Positions 27,634 through 39,823 of a DNA stretch of 64,000 nucleotides are shown here, piece by piece. How positions within the stretch are numbered: the first letter of the stretch is position 1; each line of letters begins with the position of its first letter. A program made the translations under genes and the position numbers. Origin of the DNA: Streptomyces sp. NBC_01283. Its GTDB lineage: Bacteria > Actinomycetota > Actinomycetes > Streptomycetales > Streptomycetaceae. The stretch lies in the NCBI RefSeq assembly GCF_041435335.1, contig NZ_CP108430.1, forward strand, positions 6,733,001 to 6,797,000, written 5' to 3'. Below the pieces are notes generated by a model. It was not told the origin of the DNA and did no database searches. It saw nothing but the letters and a program-made list of their open reading frames with translations.

Positions 27634-28930
27634 GTCGGAATTGTCCTCCCGGAGCGCTCAGTTCCGTGGCTGCGAGATGCCCGGCGAGTTCCACCAGGTC
27701 GGTGCCCGCGAGACGGGGGAGCGCGCAGCCGGAGAGGGTGCGGCAGGCGTCGCGCCAGGCCTCGGGGACGGCGGTGGCCGTGCCGAGCGCCCCGGTCAGC
27801 GCCCCGGCCAGGGCGGGGGCGGAGTCGGCGACCCGGGAGAGGCAGGCGGCGGCGGGCACCGCGTCACGGATACGGCCGCGGGCCGCGGTGGTCAGGGCGA
27901 GGGCGACCGGGACGGTCTCGGCGGCGGCGATGCCGTAGCTGTAGACGTGGTCGACGATCTGGTGCTCCAGGAGCGGGACGAGACCGAAGGCGCCGTCCTC
28001 CGGCTGGGTGCGGGCGAGCTTGACGGCGTGCCAGGCGTTGCGGCCGATCTCGGTGTGCTCCGGGAGCTGGGCGAGAGCGGCGTCCACGGTCGCGTCGACG
28101 TCCGCGCCGCCGAGCGCCGCCGCGATCGCCGCGGCCATCGCGCGGGCGCCGTGCACGCCGTCGCCGTCCTGGGTGTAGCGGGCGTCGAACTCGGCCAGGG
28201 CGGCGGCCTGTTCGGGGTCGCCCGGATGCACCAGAGCAAGCACGCAGGCGCGTACGCAGGCGGCGTCGTCGAAGAAGTGGGGGTTGTCGTGGCCGGTGGC
28301 GGGCGGGCGCAGGCCGGTGGCGAGGTTGCCGAGGCCCGCGCGCACGGAGATGCGGGCGCGCAGGGGGAGTACCGCGGACTCGACCTCGGGGGCGCGGGCC
28401 GCCGCCGCGGCGATCTCGCTGGCGAGGGTGTTCCAGGCGAGGTCGAGGGCCGCGCGGACCCGGCGGTCCGGGGACAGCCGGGCGTCGAGGGTCCCGTCCG
28501 CCGCGCGGAGCAGCGACTCGGCGGCGAAGGCGGCCCATTCGGCGTCGTCGGAGGGGCCCAGGCGCAGGGGTTCCGGGGGCTGGTTCAGCGCGATGGGTAC
28601 GGGGAGGGTGGTGGTGGCGTTCTGCTCGGCGAAGGTGTCCAGCTCGCGGGTCAGCCTGCGGGTCCACTCGGGCATGCGGGCGGCGCGGTGCCTGGCAGCG
28701 GGCCATCCTGCGGCGTCGCCTGCGGCGAGGCCGAGGAGGAGCCCCTCGATGCGGGACCCGGGCGCCTCGCTTTGACTGGCACCCGGCATCAAGGGCTGTG
28801 CCCACCCTGCCCACCCTCCCCCTGCGGAACGCCTGCCCACAGCGGGTCCGGCAGCGGGAGCCGCTGCGGGGTGAACGGGTGGGTGGGCGGGAGAAATCCG
28901 CCGCGAAGCGGCGGGCTCGTTCGCGCTCAC
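27599..28930 (-). CDS. ADP-ribosylglycohydrolase-family protein 3, degenerate metal site
   Basis: A 443-aa protein from GTG 28930 (GTGA overlap with gene 4). The first about 55 residues are a low-complexity Ala/Pro/Gly extension (HPPVHPAAAPAAGPAVGRR). The domain begins SRIEGLLLGLAAGDAAGWP, has GPSDDAEWAAF at the first Asp motif, and ACLSRVADSAPALAGALTGAL where the others have GRDADT or WDTDS. The first Asp of that C-terminal DxD is thus replaced by Val. Either activity is altered or this is a non-catalytic partner of its neighbours. Confidence 0.88.
   Translation of the reverse strand: MSANEPAASRRISPAHPPVHPAAAPAAGPAVGRRSAGGGWAGWAQPLMPGASQSEAPGSRIEGLLLGLAAGDAAGWPAARHRAARMPEWTRRLTRELDTFAEQNATTTLPVPIALNQPPEPLRLGPSDDAEWAAFAAESLLRAADGTLDARLSPDRRVRAALDLAWNTLASEIAAAAARAPEVESAVLPLRARISVRAGLGNLATGLRPPATGHDNPHFFDDAACVRACVLALVHPGDPEQAAALAEFDARYTQDGDGVHGARAMAAAIAAALGGADVDATVDAALAQLPEHTEIGRNAWHAVKLARTQPEDGAFGLVPLLEHQIVDHVYSYGIAAAETVPVALALTTAARGRIRDAVPAAACLSRVADSAPALAGALTGALGTATAVPEAWRDACRTLSGCALPRLAGTDLVELAGHLAATELSAPGGQFRHDVTNAPGPRH
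28801..28892. repeat. GC-rich inverted repeat in the 5' part of ADP-ribosylglycohydrolase gene 3
   Basis: Arms rich in CCCACCC (28801-28818) and GGGTGGG (28877-28892) flank about 60 bp containing AGCGGG/CCGCT pairs. It encodes the low-complexity N-terminal extension and resembles intergenic repeats I associate with Streptomyces genomes. Membership of a repeat family is inferred. Confidence 0.45.
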
Positions 28931-29925
28931 GAGACCCCCCGGTCAGAAACAAGCAACTCCGCGACATCCAGCACATGGTGACCCCGCATGGAAGGGAGAC
29001 AGCTGCCCCGCGCAGGGCCGATCGCCGCCGCCCACGGCGGGGGAATCGCCGAAGCCCCACAGGACGCGCCGGACAATGCCCCGGCCACAGCGGCAGTCGT
29101 ATCCGCGTCCCGCCCCATGTTCACGGCGGTCAGCACCGCGTCGGGGAACCGGCCGGAGGCCGCCGCGTACGCCCCGAAGGCGAGCCCCACCGCCTCGGGG
29201 GCGAGGTCGGTCCAGGGATAGCCGCCGATCACCACCGCGGAGCGCACCGCGCGCTCGCCCCGGTGGGCCACCGCCACCGCCCGCCGCAGCGAACGCGACG
29301 TCCAGCAGTCCTCCGGGATGACGGCCAGGGCAGCGGCCACCACGGAGTCCACCGGCGCCCCGCCCATCGCCGCCGAAACCCCCGCGGCCACCGCCTGCCC
29401 GCCGTAGATTCCCTCGCCGTCATGGCTGACCGAGCCGTCGATCGCGACGAGCCGGGCCGCTTCGGCGGGCCGCCCCGCGGCGAAGACCCCGAATGGCGCG
29501 GCCCGCATCGCGAGGCCGTCGCTCCACGCGTGCCGGTGCTGCGCCGAGATGGGCGCCGCGAGGCCGCGGCGCAGGTTCTCCAGGGTGCCGCGTTCGCTGA
29601 AGCCCGCGCCCCGGAAGGGGCCCTCGTCGAGGTCGGCGATCCACTCGTGCCAGGCCGCCTCGACATGCGCGACGGTCAGCGCCGAGCCGTGCCGTGCGAG
29701 CAGCAGCCCCGAGAAGATCGCGTACTCGGTGTCGTCCGTGCCCGAGGGATGCTCGGCGACGTAACCGGTGATGCGTCCCCAGCGGCGGCGGATCTCCGAC
29801 GGCTTCATGTTCTCGGCGGGCGCGCCCAGCGCGTCGCCGACCGCGAGGCCGAGAAGGGCGCCACGCGCCCGCTCTCTCAAGCCGATCGCGCCGGTCACTC
29901 CTGTCACACCGGTCAAGCCCGTCAT
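28927..29925 (-). CDS. ADP-ribosylglycohydrolase-family protein 4
   Basis: A 332-aa compact family member and the first gene of the operon. ATG 29925 has a GGGAGG 5-6 nt upstream; the upstream GTG/ATG at 29970 lacks one. After a GVTGVTGAIG start comes ERARGALLGLAVGDALGAPAE, then ITGYVAEHPSGTDDTEYAIFSGLLL (first metal motif), GSVSHDGEGIYGGQAVAAGVSAAMGG, and VNMGRDADTTAAVAGALSGA (second metal motif). All metal ligands are present. The stop overlaps gene 3. Divergent from the VIT1 transporter gene. Confidence 0.93.
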   Translation of the reverse strand: MTGLTGVTGVTGAIGLRERARGALLGLAVGDALGAPAENMKPSEIRRRWGRITGYVAEHPSGTDDTEYAIFSGLLLARHGSALTVAHVEAAWHEWIADLDEGPFRGAGFSERGTLENLRRGLAAPISAQHRHAWSDGLAMRAAPFGVFAAGRPAEAARLVAIDGSVSHDGEGIYGGQAVAAGVSAAMGGAPVDSVVAAALAVIPEDCWTSRSLRRAVAVAHRGERAVRSAVVIGGYPWTDLAPEAVGLAFGAYAAASGRFPDAVLTAVNMGRDADTTAAVAGALSGASCGASAIPPPWAAAIGPARGSCLPSMRGHHVLDVAELLVSDRGVS

Positions 29926-30151
29926 GCTGTGCCTCCCTGGTGCCGAGACGTGTGGCTGTATCCCTGCCACGCGGCACCCCTGACGCGAGCATCCGCACCG
30001 CCGACGTCACCCCTCAGGACGCATGCGGTCACCGGTTCGAGGAACCCCCGTTCACATGCGCGCAAGCGCAGGTAAGTACGGCCTTCCTTGCTGGCGAGAG
30101 CGTTTTTTCGCGCGTACTTTCGAGATCGTCCAAGTACTGAGGGGGCCCATC
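29926..30151. promoter_or_regulatory. Divergent promoter region, ADP-ribosylglycohydrolase operon / VIT1 gene
   Basis: A 226-bp spacer that must drive the seven-gene minus-strand operon and the plus-strand transporter gene. It is AT-richer near 30075-30135 (GTAAGTACGG, GCGTTTTTTCGCG, CAAGTACTGAGG). I looked for a DtxR/DmdR iron box and did not find a convincing one. Confidence 0.45.
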
Positions 30152-30883
30152 ATGGCGATCATCGAGACCGAAGCGGCACTGCACGAGGCACACCGCGACA
30201 ACCACACCCACCGCGACGTCAACGGCGGCTGGCTGCGCCCCGCCGTCTTCGGTGCGATGGACGGCCTGGTGTCCAACCTGGCCCTGATGACCGGTGTCGC
30301 CGGCGGGGCCGTCTCGCAGCGGACCATCGTCGTGACGGGCTTGGTCGGTCTCGCCGCCGGTGCCTTCTCCATGGCGGCCGGTGAGTACACCTCCGTGGCT
30401 TCGCAGCGTGAGCTCGTGGAGGCCGAACTCGACGTGGAGCGGCGCGAGTTGCGCAAGCACCCCGCGGACGAGGAGAAGGAGCTCGCCGAGCTGTACGAGT
30501 CGCGTGGCGTCGAGCCCGGCCTCGCCCGTGAGGTCGCCAAGCAGCTGTCCAAGGACCCCGAGCAGGCCCTGGAGATCCACGCGCGCGAGGAGCTGGGCAT
30601 CGATCCCGGCGATCTGCCCTCCCCGCTCGTCGCCGCGGTCTCCTCCTTCGGCGCCTTCGCGCTTGGCGCCCTGCTCCCCGTCCTGCCGTACCTGCTCGGT
30701 GCCGACACGTTCTGGCCCGCGCTGCTGCTCGCGCTGATCGGGCTCTTCGGCTGCGGTGCCGTAGTGGCGAAGGTGACCGCGCGGTCCTGGTGGTTCAGCG
30801 GACTGAGGCAGCTCGCGCTCGGCGGGGCGGCGGCTGGTGTGACGTACGCCCTGGGCAGCTTGTTCGGTACCGCCGTAGGATGA
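30152..30883 (+). CDS. VIT1/CCC1-family transporter
   Basis: A 243-aa membrane protein. RPAVFGAMDGLVSNLALMTGVAGG, LAAGAFSMAAGEYTSVASQRELVEAE and EELGIDPGDLPSPLVAAVSSFGAFALGALLPVLPYLL are hallmarks of the CCC1/VIT1 family of Fe2+/Mn2+ transporters, with five predicted helices and a soluble Glu-rich helical segment (about residues 90-160) between helices 2 and 3 that binds metal in plant VIT1. ATG 30152 has CTGAGGGGG upstream. Likely moves Fe/Mn out of the cytosol. No DtxR box seen. Confidence 0.92.
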   Translation: MAIIETEAALHEAHRDNHTHRDVNGGWLRPAVFGAMDGLVSNLALMTGVAGGAVSQRTIVVTGLVGLAAGAFSMAAGEYTSVASQRELVEAELDVERRELRKHPADEEKELAELYESRGVEPGLAREVAKQLSKDPEQALEIHAREELGIDPGDLPSPLVAAVSSFGAFALGALLPVLPYLLGADTFWPALLLALIGLFGCGAVVAKVTARSWWFSGLRQLALGGAAAGVTYALGSLFGTAVG

Positions 30884-30921
30884 ACGCTTGCAGTCCTATG
30901 CGGGACTCTGCATAAGTAGCC

Positions 30922-30948
30922 GTTACTCGGCGGTTTCGAATCCTTAAC
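30922..30948 (-). promoter_or_regulatory. GlnR-box-like site (three half-sites)
   Basis: Read on the minus strand, half-sites GTTAA, GAAAC and GTAAC are each separated by exactly 6 nt. The published Streptomyces GlnR consensus is gTnAc-n6-GaAAc repeated, so 14 of 15 half-site positions fit. It overlaps the start region of the predicted promoter at 30888-30916, a position expected for repression. Confidence 0.6.
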
Positions 30949-31114
30949 CACCGGGCATGAGCCGTAAGCGCTGCGGGCAATGAGGCCTGTGCCGCGCTCG
31001 GGCCTTCGGTCATTGATCTGTCCGCATGGGTCCCCTCCCTACCGCTCTCCACGGGTATGAGCGGTGTCCACATGGTGGAATGAGCTATCCGCTTTTCGAG
31101 AAGCGTTCCATCAT

Positions 31115-31130
31115 GTAACCTGCACGAAAT
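31115..31130 (+). promoter_or_regulatory. Second, shorter GlnR-like site
   Basis: GTAAC, 6 nt, GAAAT: one a-b half-site pair of the GlnR consensus, 62 bp upstream of the gltB ATG and immediately before a possible -35 element. No further half-sites extend it. Confidence 0.4.
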
Positions 31131-31192
31131 TTTGCCTGGGCCAACGTCGTCCCTCGCTTATTGCATATGCCACGACGACGACGGGAGAGCCA

Positions 31193-35771
<4,579 letters not shown>

Positions 35772-35779
<8 letters not shown>

Positions 35780-37232
35780 TCCCAAGGGCTTTCTGAACCA
35801 TGGCCGCGAGGTCGCGCAGACCCGCCCGGTCGGTGAGCGCGTCCAGGACTGGAACGAGGTCTACGTTCCCGGCTCGCTCCTCCCGATCATCTCCAAGCAG
35901 GCGTCGCGCTGCATGGACTGCGGTATCCCGTTCTGCCACCAGGGCTGTCCGCTGGGCAACCTGATCCCGGAGTGGAACGACTTCGCGTACCGCGAGGACT
36001 GGTCGGCCGCCTCCGAGCGACTGCACGCCACGAACAACTTCCCGGAGTTCACCGGGCGTCTCTGCCCGGCGCCCTGTGAGTCGGCGTGTGTGCTCGGCAT
36101 CAACCAGCCGGCCGTCACCATCAAGAACGTCGAAGTCTCGATCATCGACAAGGCGTGGGACGCCAACGACGTGCTGCCCCAGGCGCCCGACCGGCTCTCC
36201 GGCAAGACCGTCGCCGTCATCGGCTCGGGCCCGGCGGGTCTGGCCGCCGCCCAGCAGCTGACGCGGGCCGGTCACACGGTCGTCGTGTACGAGCGTGCCG
36301 ACCGCATCGGCGGCCTCCTGCGCTACGGCATCCCCGAGTTCAAGATGGAGAAGCGCCACATCAACCGCCGCATCGAGCAGATGCGCGCGGAGGGCACCAA
36401 GTTCCGTACGGGCGTGGAGATCGGCCGCGACATCGACGCGGTGAAGCTGCGCAAGCGGCACGACGCGGTGGTCATCGCCGCGGGCGCCACCATCTCCCGC
36501 GACCTGCCGGTGCCGGGCCGTGAGCTGAACGGCATCCACTTCGCCATGGAGTACCTGCCGCTCGCCAACAAGGTCCAGGAGGGCGACTTCGTGGCGCCCC
36601 CCATCACCGCCGAGGGCAAGCACGTCGTGGTCATCGGCGGCGGCGACACCGGCGCGGACTGCGTGGGCACCGCCCACCGCCAGGGCGCGGCCTCCGTGAC
36701 GCAGCTGGAGATCATGCCGCGGCCGGGCGAGGAGCGCAGCGCCAACCAGCCGTGGCCGACCTTCCCCATGCTCTACAAGGTGACCTCCGCCCACGAGGAG
36801 GGCGGCGAGCGGGTCTACGCCGTCTCGACCACCCACTTCGAGGGCGACGAGGACGGGAACGTCCAGTTCCTGCACCTCACCGAGGTCGAGTTCATCGACG
36901 GCAAGCTGACCCCGAAGCCGGGCACGGAGCGCAAGATTCCGGCCCAGCTGGTCACCCTCGCCATGGGCTTCACGGGCACGGACCGCGAGAACGGTCTGGT
37001 GGACCAGTTCTCCCTGGACCTCGACGAGCGCGGCAACGTCGCGCGCGACGCGGAGTTCCAGACGAACGTCCCCGGCGTGTTCGTCGCCGGTGACGCCGGC
37101 CGCGGTCAGTCGCTCATCGTCTGGGCGATCGCCGAGGGCCGCTCGGCCGCGCGGGGCGTGGACCGTTTCCTCACCGGTGCGAGTGACCTCCCGTCGCCGA
37201 TTCGCCCCACGGACCGATCTCTGATGGTCTGA
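35772..37232 (+). CDS. gltD: Glutamate synthase (NADPH) small subunit
   Basis: A 486-aa beta subunit passing electrons from NADPH through FAD and Fe-S clusters to GltB. Cysteine clusters [17 protein letters not shown] and [12 protein letters not shown] bind 4Fe-4[14 protein letters not shown] is the FAD dinucleotide fold and [14 protein letters not shown] the NADPH fold; [23 protein letters not shown] is the C-terminal FAD motif. ATG 35772 lies inside the gltB end (8-nt overlap), so the subunits are translationally coupled. A hairpin terminator follows. Confidence 0.98.
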
Positions 37233-37283
37233 TTCCAGCACAACCCCTCATACGTCCCGTACAACGGCGTACGGAACTGATGC

Positions 37284-37322
37284 GACGCCCGCCTCGTCCC
37301 CGACCGGACCTGGGCGGGCGTC
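37284..37322 (+). terminator. Terminator after gltD
   Basis: A 10-bp perfect stem, GACGCCCGCC and its complement, with a 19-nt loop, about 50 nt after the gltD stop. Confidence 0.75.
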
Positions 37323-37357
37323 GTGGCGTTTCCGGGCCGTGGTGGCGGGGCATCCCT

Positions 37358-37395
37358 GCGTTGCAGTGTGCGCAACGCGCATTGCTTGCAACGCA
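37358..37395. promoter_or_regulatory. Clustered TTGCAACGC-type operator repeats
   Basis: Inverted repeat GCGTTGC-n7-GCAACGC (37358-37378), followed at once by GCATTGC-TT-GCAACGC (37379-37394). Repeated TTGC/GCAA half-sites of this sort are typical operators of LacI-family sugar regulators. They lie about 120-155 bp upstream of the sugar-binding-protein gene, but no LacI gene is adjacent. Confidence 0.55.
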
Positions 37396-37422
37396 AATCA
37401 CGTTTCGGCCCCGCTTAGCCGA

Positions 37423-37438
37423 ATGGGTCTAGACCGCA
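37423..37438. promoter_or_regulatory. DasR (dre)-like site
   Basis: Contains the perfect 10-bp palindrome GGTCTAGACC (37426-37435), which is the core of the published DasR consensus A(C/G)TGGTCTAGACCA(C/G)T. The three flanking bases on each side fit only partly, so 12 of 16 positions agree. It sits 75 bp before the ABC importer start. DasR controls aminosugar uptake and chitin/chitosan use in Streptomyces. Confidence 0.5.
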
Positions 37439-37512
37439 CCGAGCCCCTGTGACCACAATCGCTCCCACAACGGATCGGCGCAGTTACAGCACGTACCCAT
37501 GAGGGGGCCGGT

Positions 37513-38814
37513 ATGAAGCGACGGGTCATCGCGGCAGGTATCGCCATGACGCTCGGACTGACCGCGACGGCATGCGGCAGCGATGACGGGAGCGACAGCG
37601 GCGACAAGGCGACCGACGGCAAGGGCAAGACCCTCACCGTATGGATCATGGAGGGGACCAACCCCGACGCCAGGCCCTTCTTCAAGGAGGCCGGGAAGGC
37701 GTTCCAGAAGAAGACCGGCGCCAAGATCCACGTCGAGTACCAGCAGTGGGCCACCGCGCAGAAGAAGTTCACCACCGCCATCGAGGGCGGCGAGGACCAG
37801 GTCCCGGACGTGGCCGAGGTCGGTACGACCTGGGTGCCGCAGTTCGCCGAGACCGGCGCCCTCGTCGACGTGACCGACGACGTCAAGAAGTCGGGCCTGG
37901 GCGGCGACCTCGTCGAGGGCCTCAAGGACGCGGGCACGCTCGACGGCAAGCAGTACGGCATGCCCTGGTACGCGGGCGTGCGCGGCATCGTGTACCGCAA
38001 GGACATCTTCGAGAAGCACAAGCTGAAGGCCCCGACCACCTGGAAGGAGCTCCAGTCCACGGCGAAGACGCTGAAGGACAAGGAGCCCGGGATGATCCCC
38101 TTCCCGGTCGCGGGCGGCGCCGAAATGTACGCCACCCCCTTCATCTGGGGCGCCGGAGGCGAACTCGCCACCGAGCAGGGCGGCAAGTGGAAGTCCGGCA
38201 TCAACTCGCCCGAGGCCGTGAAGGGCATCGAGTTCTACACGGGCCTCGCCACCAAGGACAAGGTCTCCCCGGCCAAGGTCAACACCTGGACGGAGAAGGA
38301 GGTCGGCGACGCCTGGGGCAAGGGCCAGGTCGCCATGTCCGTCAACGGCAACTGGACCCCGAAGGCCATCGTCGAGGCCAACCCCGACCTCAAGGGAAAG
38401 CTCGGCGCCGTGCCGATCCCCGGCCAGACCGGCGGCATGAGCAAGTCCTTCCTCGGCGGCTCCTACCTGTCCACGTTCAACACGGACAAGAAGGACCTCG
38501 CCTGGGAGTTCGTGAAGATGCTGACCACGGGTGACTTCGCGGCCAAGTGGGCCGAGGAGACCAACTACTTCCCGGGCCAGAACTCCGAGCTGAAGAAGAT
38601 CGAGGCGAAGAAGGACCCGCTGGTCGAGCCGTTCGCCAAGCAGATGCTGGAGGCCGGCGCGACCGTCCCCAAGACCAAGGCGTACGGCGAGATCCAGGCA
38701 TCGAAGGTCATCCCCGGCATGGTGCAGTCCATCCTGACCGGGAAGTCCTCCGTCCAGGAAGCGGCGGACAAGGCCGCCAAGGACATGGACGCGATCTTCG
38801 CCAAGGACAAGTAG
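37513..38814 (+). CDS. Sugar ABC transporter, lipoprotein substrate-binding protein
   Basis: A 433-aa family 1 extracellular solute-binding protein. Signal peptide and lipobox end at Cys 21 (MTLGLTATACGS), so Lgt should lipidate it. The mature part shows LTVWIMEGTNPDARPFFKEAGKAFQKKTGAKIHVEYQQW, DVAEVGTTWVPQFAETGALVDVTD, YGMPWYAGVRGIVYRKDIF and a C-terminal helical lobe, as in maltose/cellobiose/chitobiose-binding proteins. First gene of a three-gene importer. The neighbouring chitosanase and the dre-like core hint at an aminosugar oligosaccharide, but sequence alone does not fix the ligand. Confidence 0.93.
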   Translation: MKRRVIAAGIAMTLGLTATACGSDDGSDSGDKATDGKGKTLTVWIMEGTNPDARPFFKEAGKAFQKKTGAKIHVEYQQWATAQKKFTTAIEGGEDQVPDVAEVGTTWVPQFAETGALVDVTDDVKKSGLGGDLVEGLKDAGTLDGKQYGMPWYAGVRGIVYRKDIFEKHKLKAPTTWKELQSTAKTLKDKEPGMIPFPVAGGAEMYATPFIWGAGGELATEQGGKWKSGINSPEAVKGIEFYTGLATKDKVSPAKVNTWTEKEVGDAWGKGQVAMSVNGNWTPKAIVEANPDLKGKLGAVPIPGQTGGMSKSFLGGSYLSTFNTDKKDLAWEFVKMLTTGDFAAKWAEETNYFPGQNSELKKIEAKKDPLVEPFAKQMLEAGATVPKTKAYGEIQASKVIPGMVQSILTGKSSVQEAADKAAKDMDAIFAKDK

Positions 38815-38833
38815 GCAAGGGCGAGCCGGCACC

Positions 38834-39823
38834 GTGAAAGACACGCTGATCGGCGACGGGCCCAAAGAAACGAAGGCCCGTCGCCCCGCCCCCCGTCCGG
38901 AACACGAAACGGCCCTCCGCAAGAAGAAGCTGATCGGCCTCACCCGGCCGTGGCTGCTCCTCGCACCCTCCCTCCTGGTCCTCGCGGGCCTGCTCCTCTG
39001 GCCGCTGATCCAGGTCGGCAAGCTCTCCATGCAGGACTACGCCGTCAAGTTCGGCGGCGGAGTGGGCACGTACACGGGATTCGACCACTACACCGACCTG
39101 CTCGGCAGTGCACTCCTGTGGAAGACGGTCCTGCCCAACACGGCGTTCTTCGCGATCGCCTGCGTCGGCCTCACCGTCGCCCTCGGCACGCTCGTCGCTC
39201 TGCTCCTCAACCGCCTCGGCCCGGCCTGGCGGCTCATCTGCTCCATCGCCGTCCTCGCGGCCTGGGCGATGCCCGCCGTCACCGGCACGTACGTCTGGAT
39301 CTGGCTCTTCCAGCCGCAGGACGGCATGGTCAGCCAGATCGCGGGCTCGATGGGGCTCATCGATCCCGAGACCACCAACTGGTTCACCGAGCGCGGGCCG
39401 TTCTACGCGATCGCGACCCTGAACGTCGTCCACCACGGCTTCCCGTTCGTCGCCATCACCGTCCTCGCCGGCCTGATGACGATTCCCAAGGAGCTCTACG
39501 AGGCGGGCGAGCTGGACGGCGCCAACGCCTGGCAGCGGTTCTGGAGGATCACGGTGCCGACGATCAAGCCCGTCTTCCTCGTCGTGACCATCCTCTCCAC
39601 CATCTGGGACTTCAAGGTCTTCACCCAGATCTATCTGATGCCGGGCGGCGACGGCGCCAACGAAGAGGTCTACAACCTCGGCGTCTTCTCCTACATCCAG
39701 GCCTTCGCCAAGAACGACTACGGCACGGGCGCGGCGGCCGCGGTACTGCTGACCCTGCTGCTCCTGGCCATCACGGTTGTCTACATCCGCACGCTGTTCC
39801 GGCAGGGGGAGGAGGACCTGTGA
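38834..39823 (+). CDS. Sugar ABC transporter permease (MalF type)
   Basis: A 329-aa inner-membrane permease with six helices after a charged cytoplasmic start. The EAA loop that contacts the ATPase is ELYEAGELDGANAWQRFWRITVPTIKP. GTG 38834 follows the binding-protein stop by 19 bp. Its stop overlaps the second permease (GTGA). No ATP-binding gene is in the cluster; in Streptomyces such importers commonly share the MsiK ATPase encoded elsewhere. Confidence 0.93.
   Translation: MKDTLIGDGPKETKARRPAPRPEHETALRKKKLIGLTRPWLLLAPSLLVLAGLLLWPLIQVGKLSMQDYAVKFGGGVGTYTGFDHYTDLLGSALLWKTVLPNTAFFAIACVGLTVALGTLVALLLNRLGPAWRLICSIAVLAAWAMPAVTGTYVWIWLFQPQDGMVSQIAGSMGLIDPETTNWFTERGPFYAIATLNVVHHGFPFVAITVLAGLMTIPKELYEAGELDGANAWQRFWRITVPTIKPVFLVVTILSTIWDFKVFTQIYLMPGGDGANEEVYNLGVFSYIQAFAKNDYGTGAAAAVLLTLLLLAITVVYIRTLFRQGEEDL

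Larger units (their letters stand above)
30884..31192 (+). promoter_or_regulatory. Long gltB upstream region with promoter and GlnR-like sites
   Basis: This 309-bp gene-free stretch holds a good vegetative-type promoter (TTGCAG at 30888, 17-nt spacer, CATAAG at 30911) giving a leader of about 270 nt before gltB. Just downstream of its -10 lies a minus-strand GlnR-like box; a weaker one lies at 31115-31130 directly upstream of another possible -35 (TTGCCT at 31132). A 7-bp hairpin ACCGCTC/GAGCGGT occurs at 31041-31065. No small gene is evident. Confidence 0.6.

Noticed and set aside
22163..29925. ADP-ribosylation toxin-immunity or phage-defence island
   Set aside because: No ADP-ribosyltransferase, NADase, macro-domain or defence-type gene is nearby. 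The linked genes are metabolic (kinase, CoA-transferase, lyase).
30060..30100. Iron box before the VIT1-family gene
   Set aside because: AGGTAAG...CTTCCTT is only partly symmetric and too far from the consensus.
37358..37395. CRISPR-like direct repeats
   Set aside because: Only two irregular TTGC/GCAACGC units without spacers; it fits operator half-sites.
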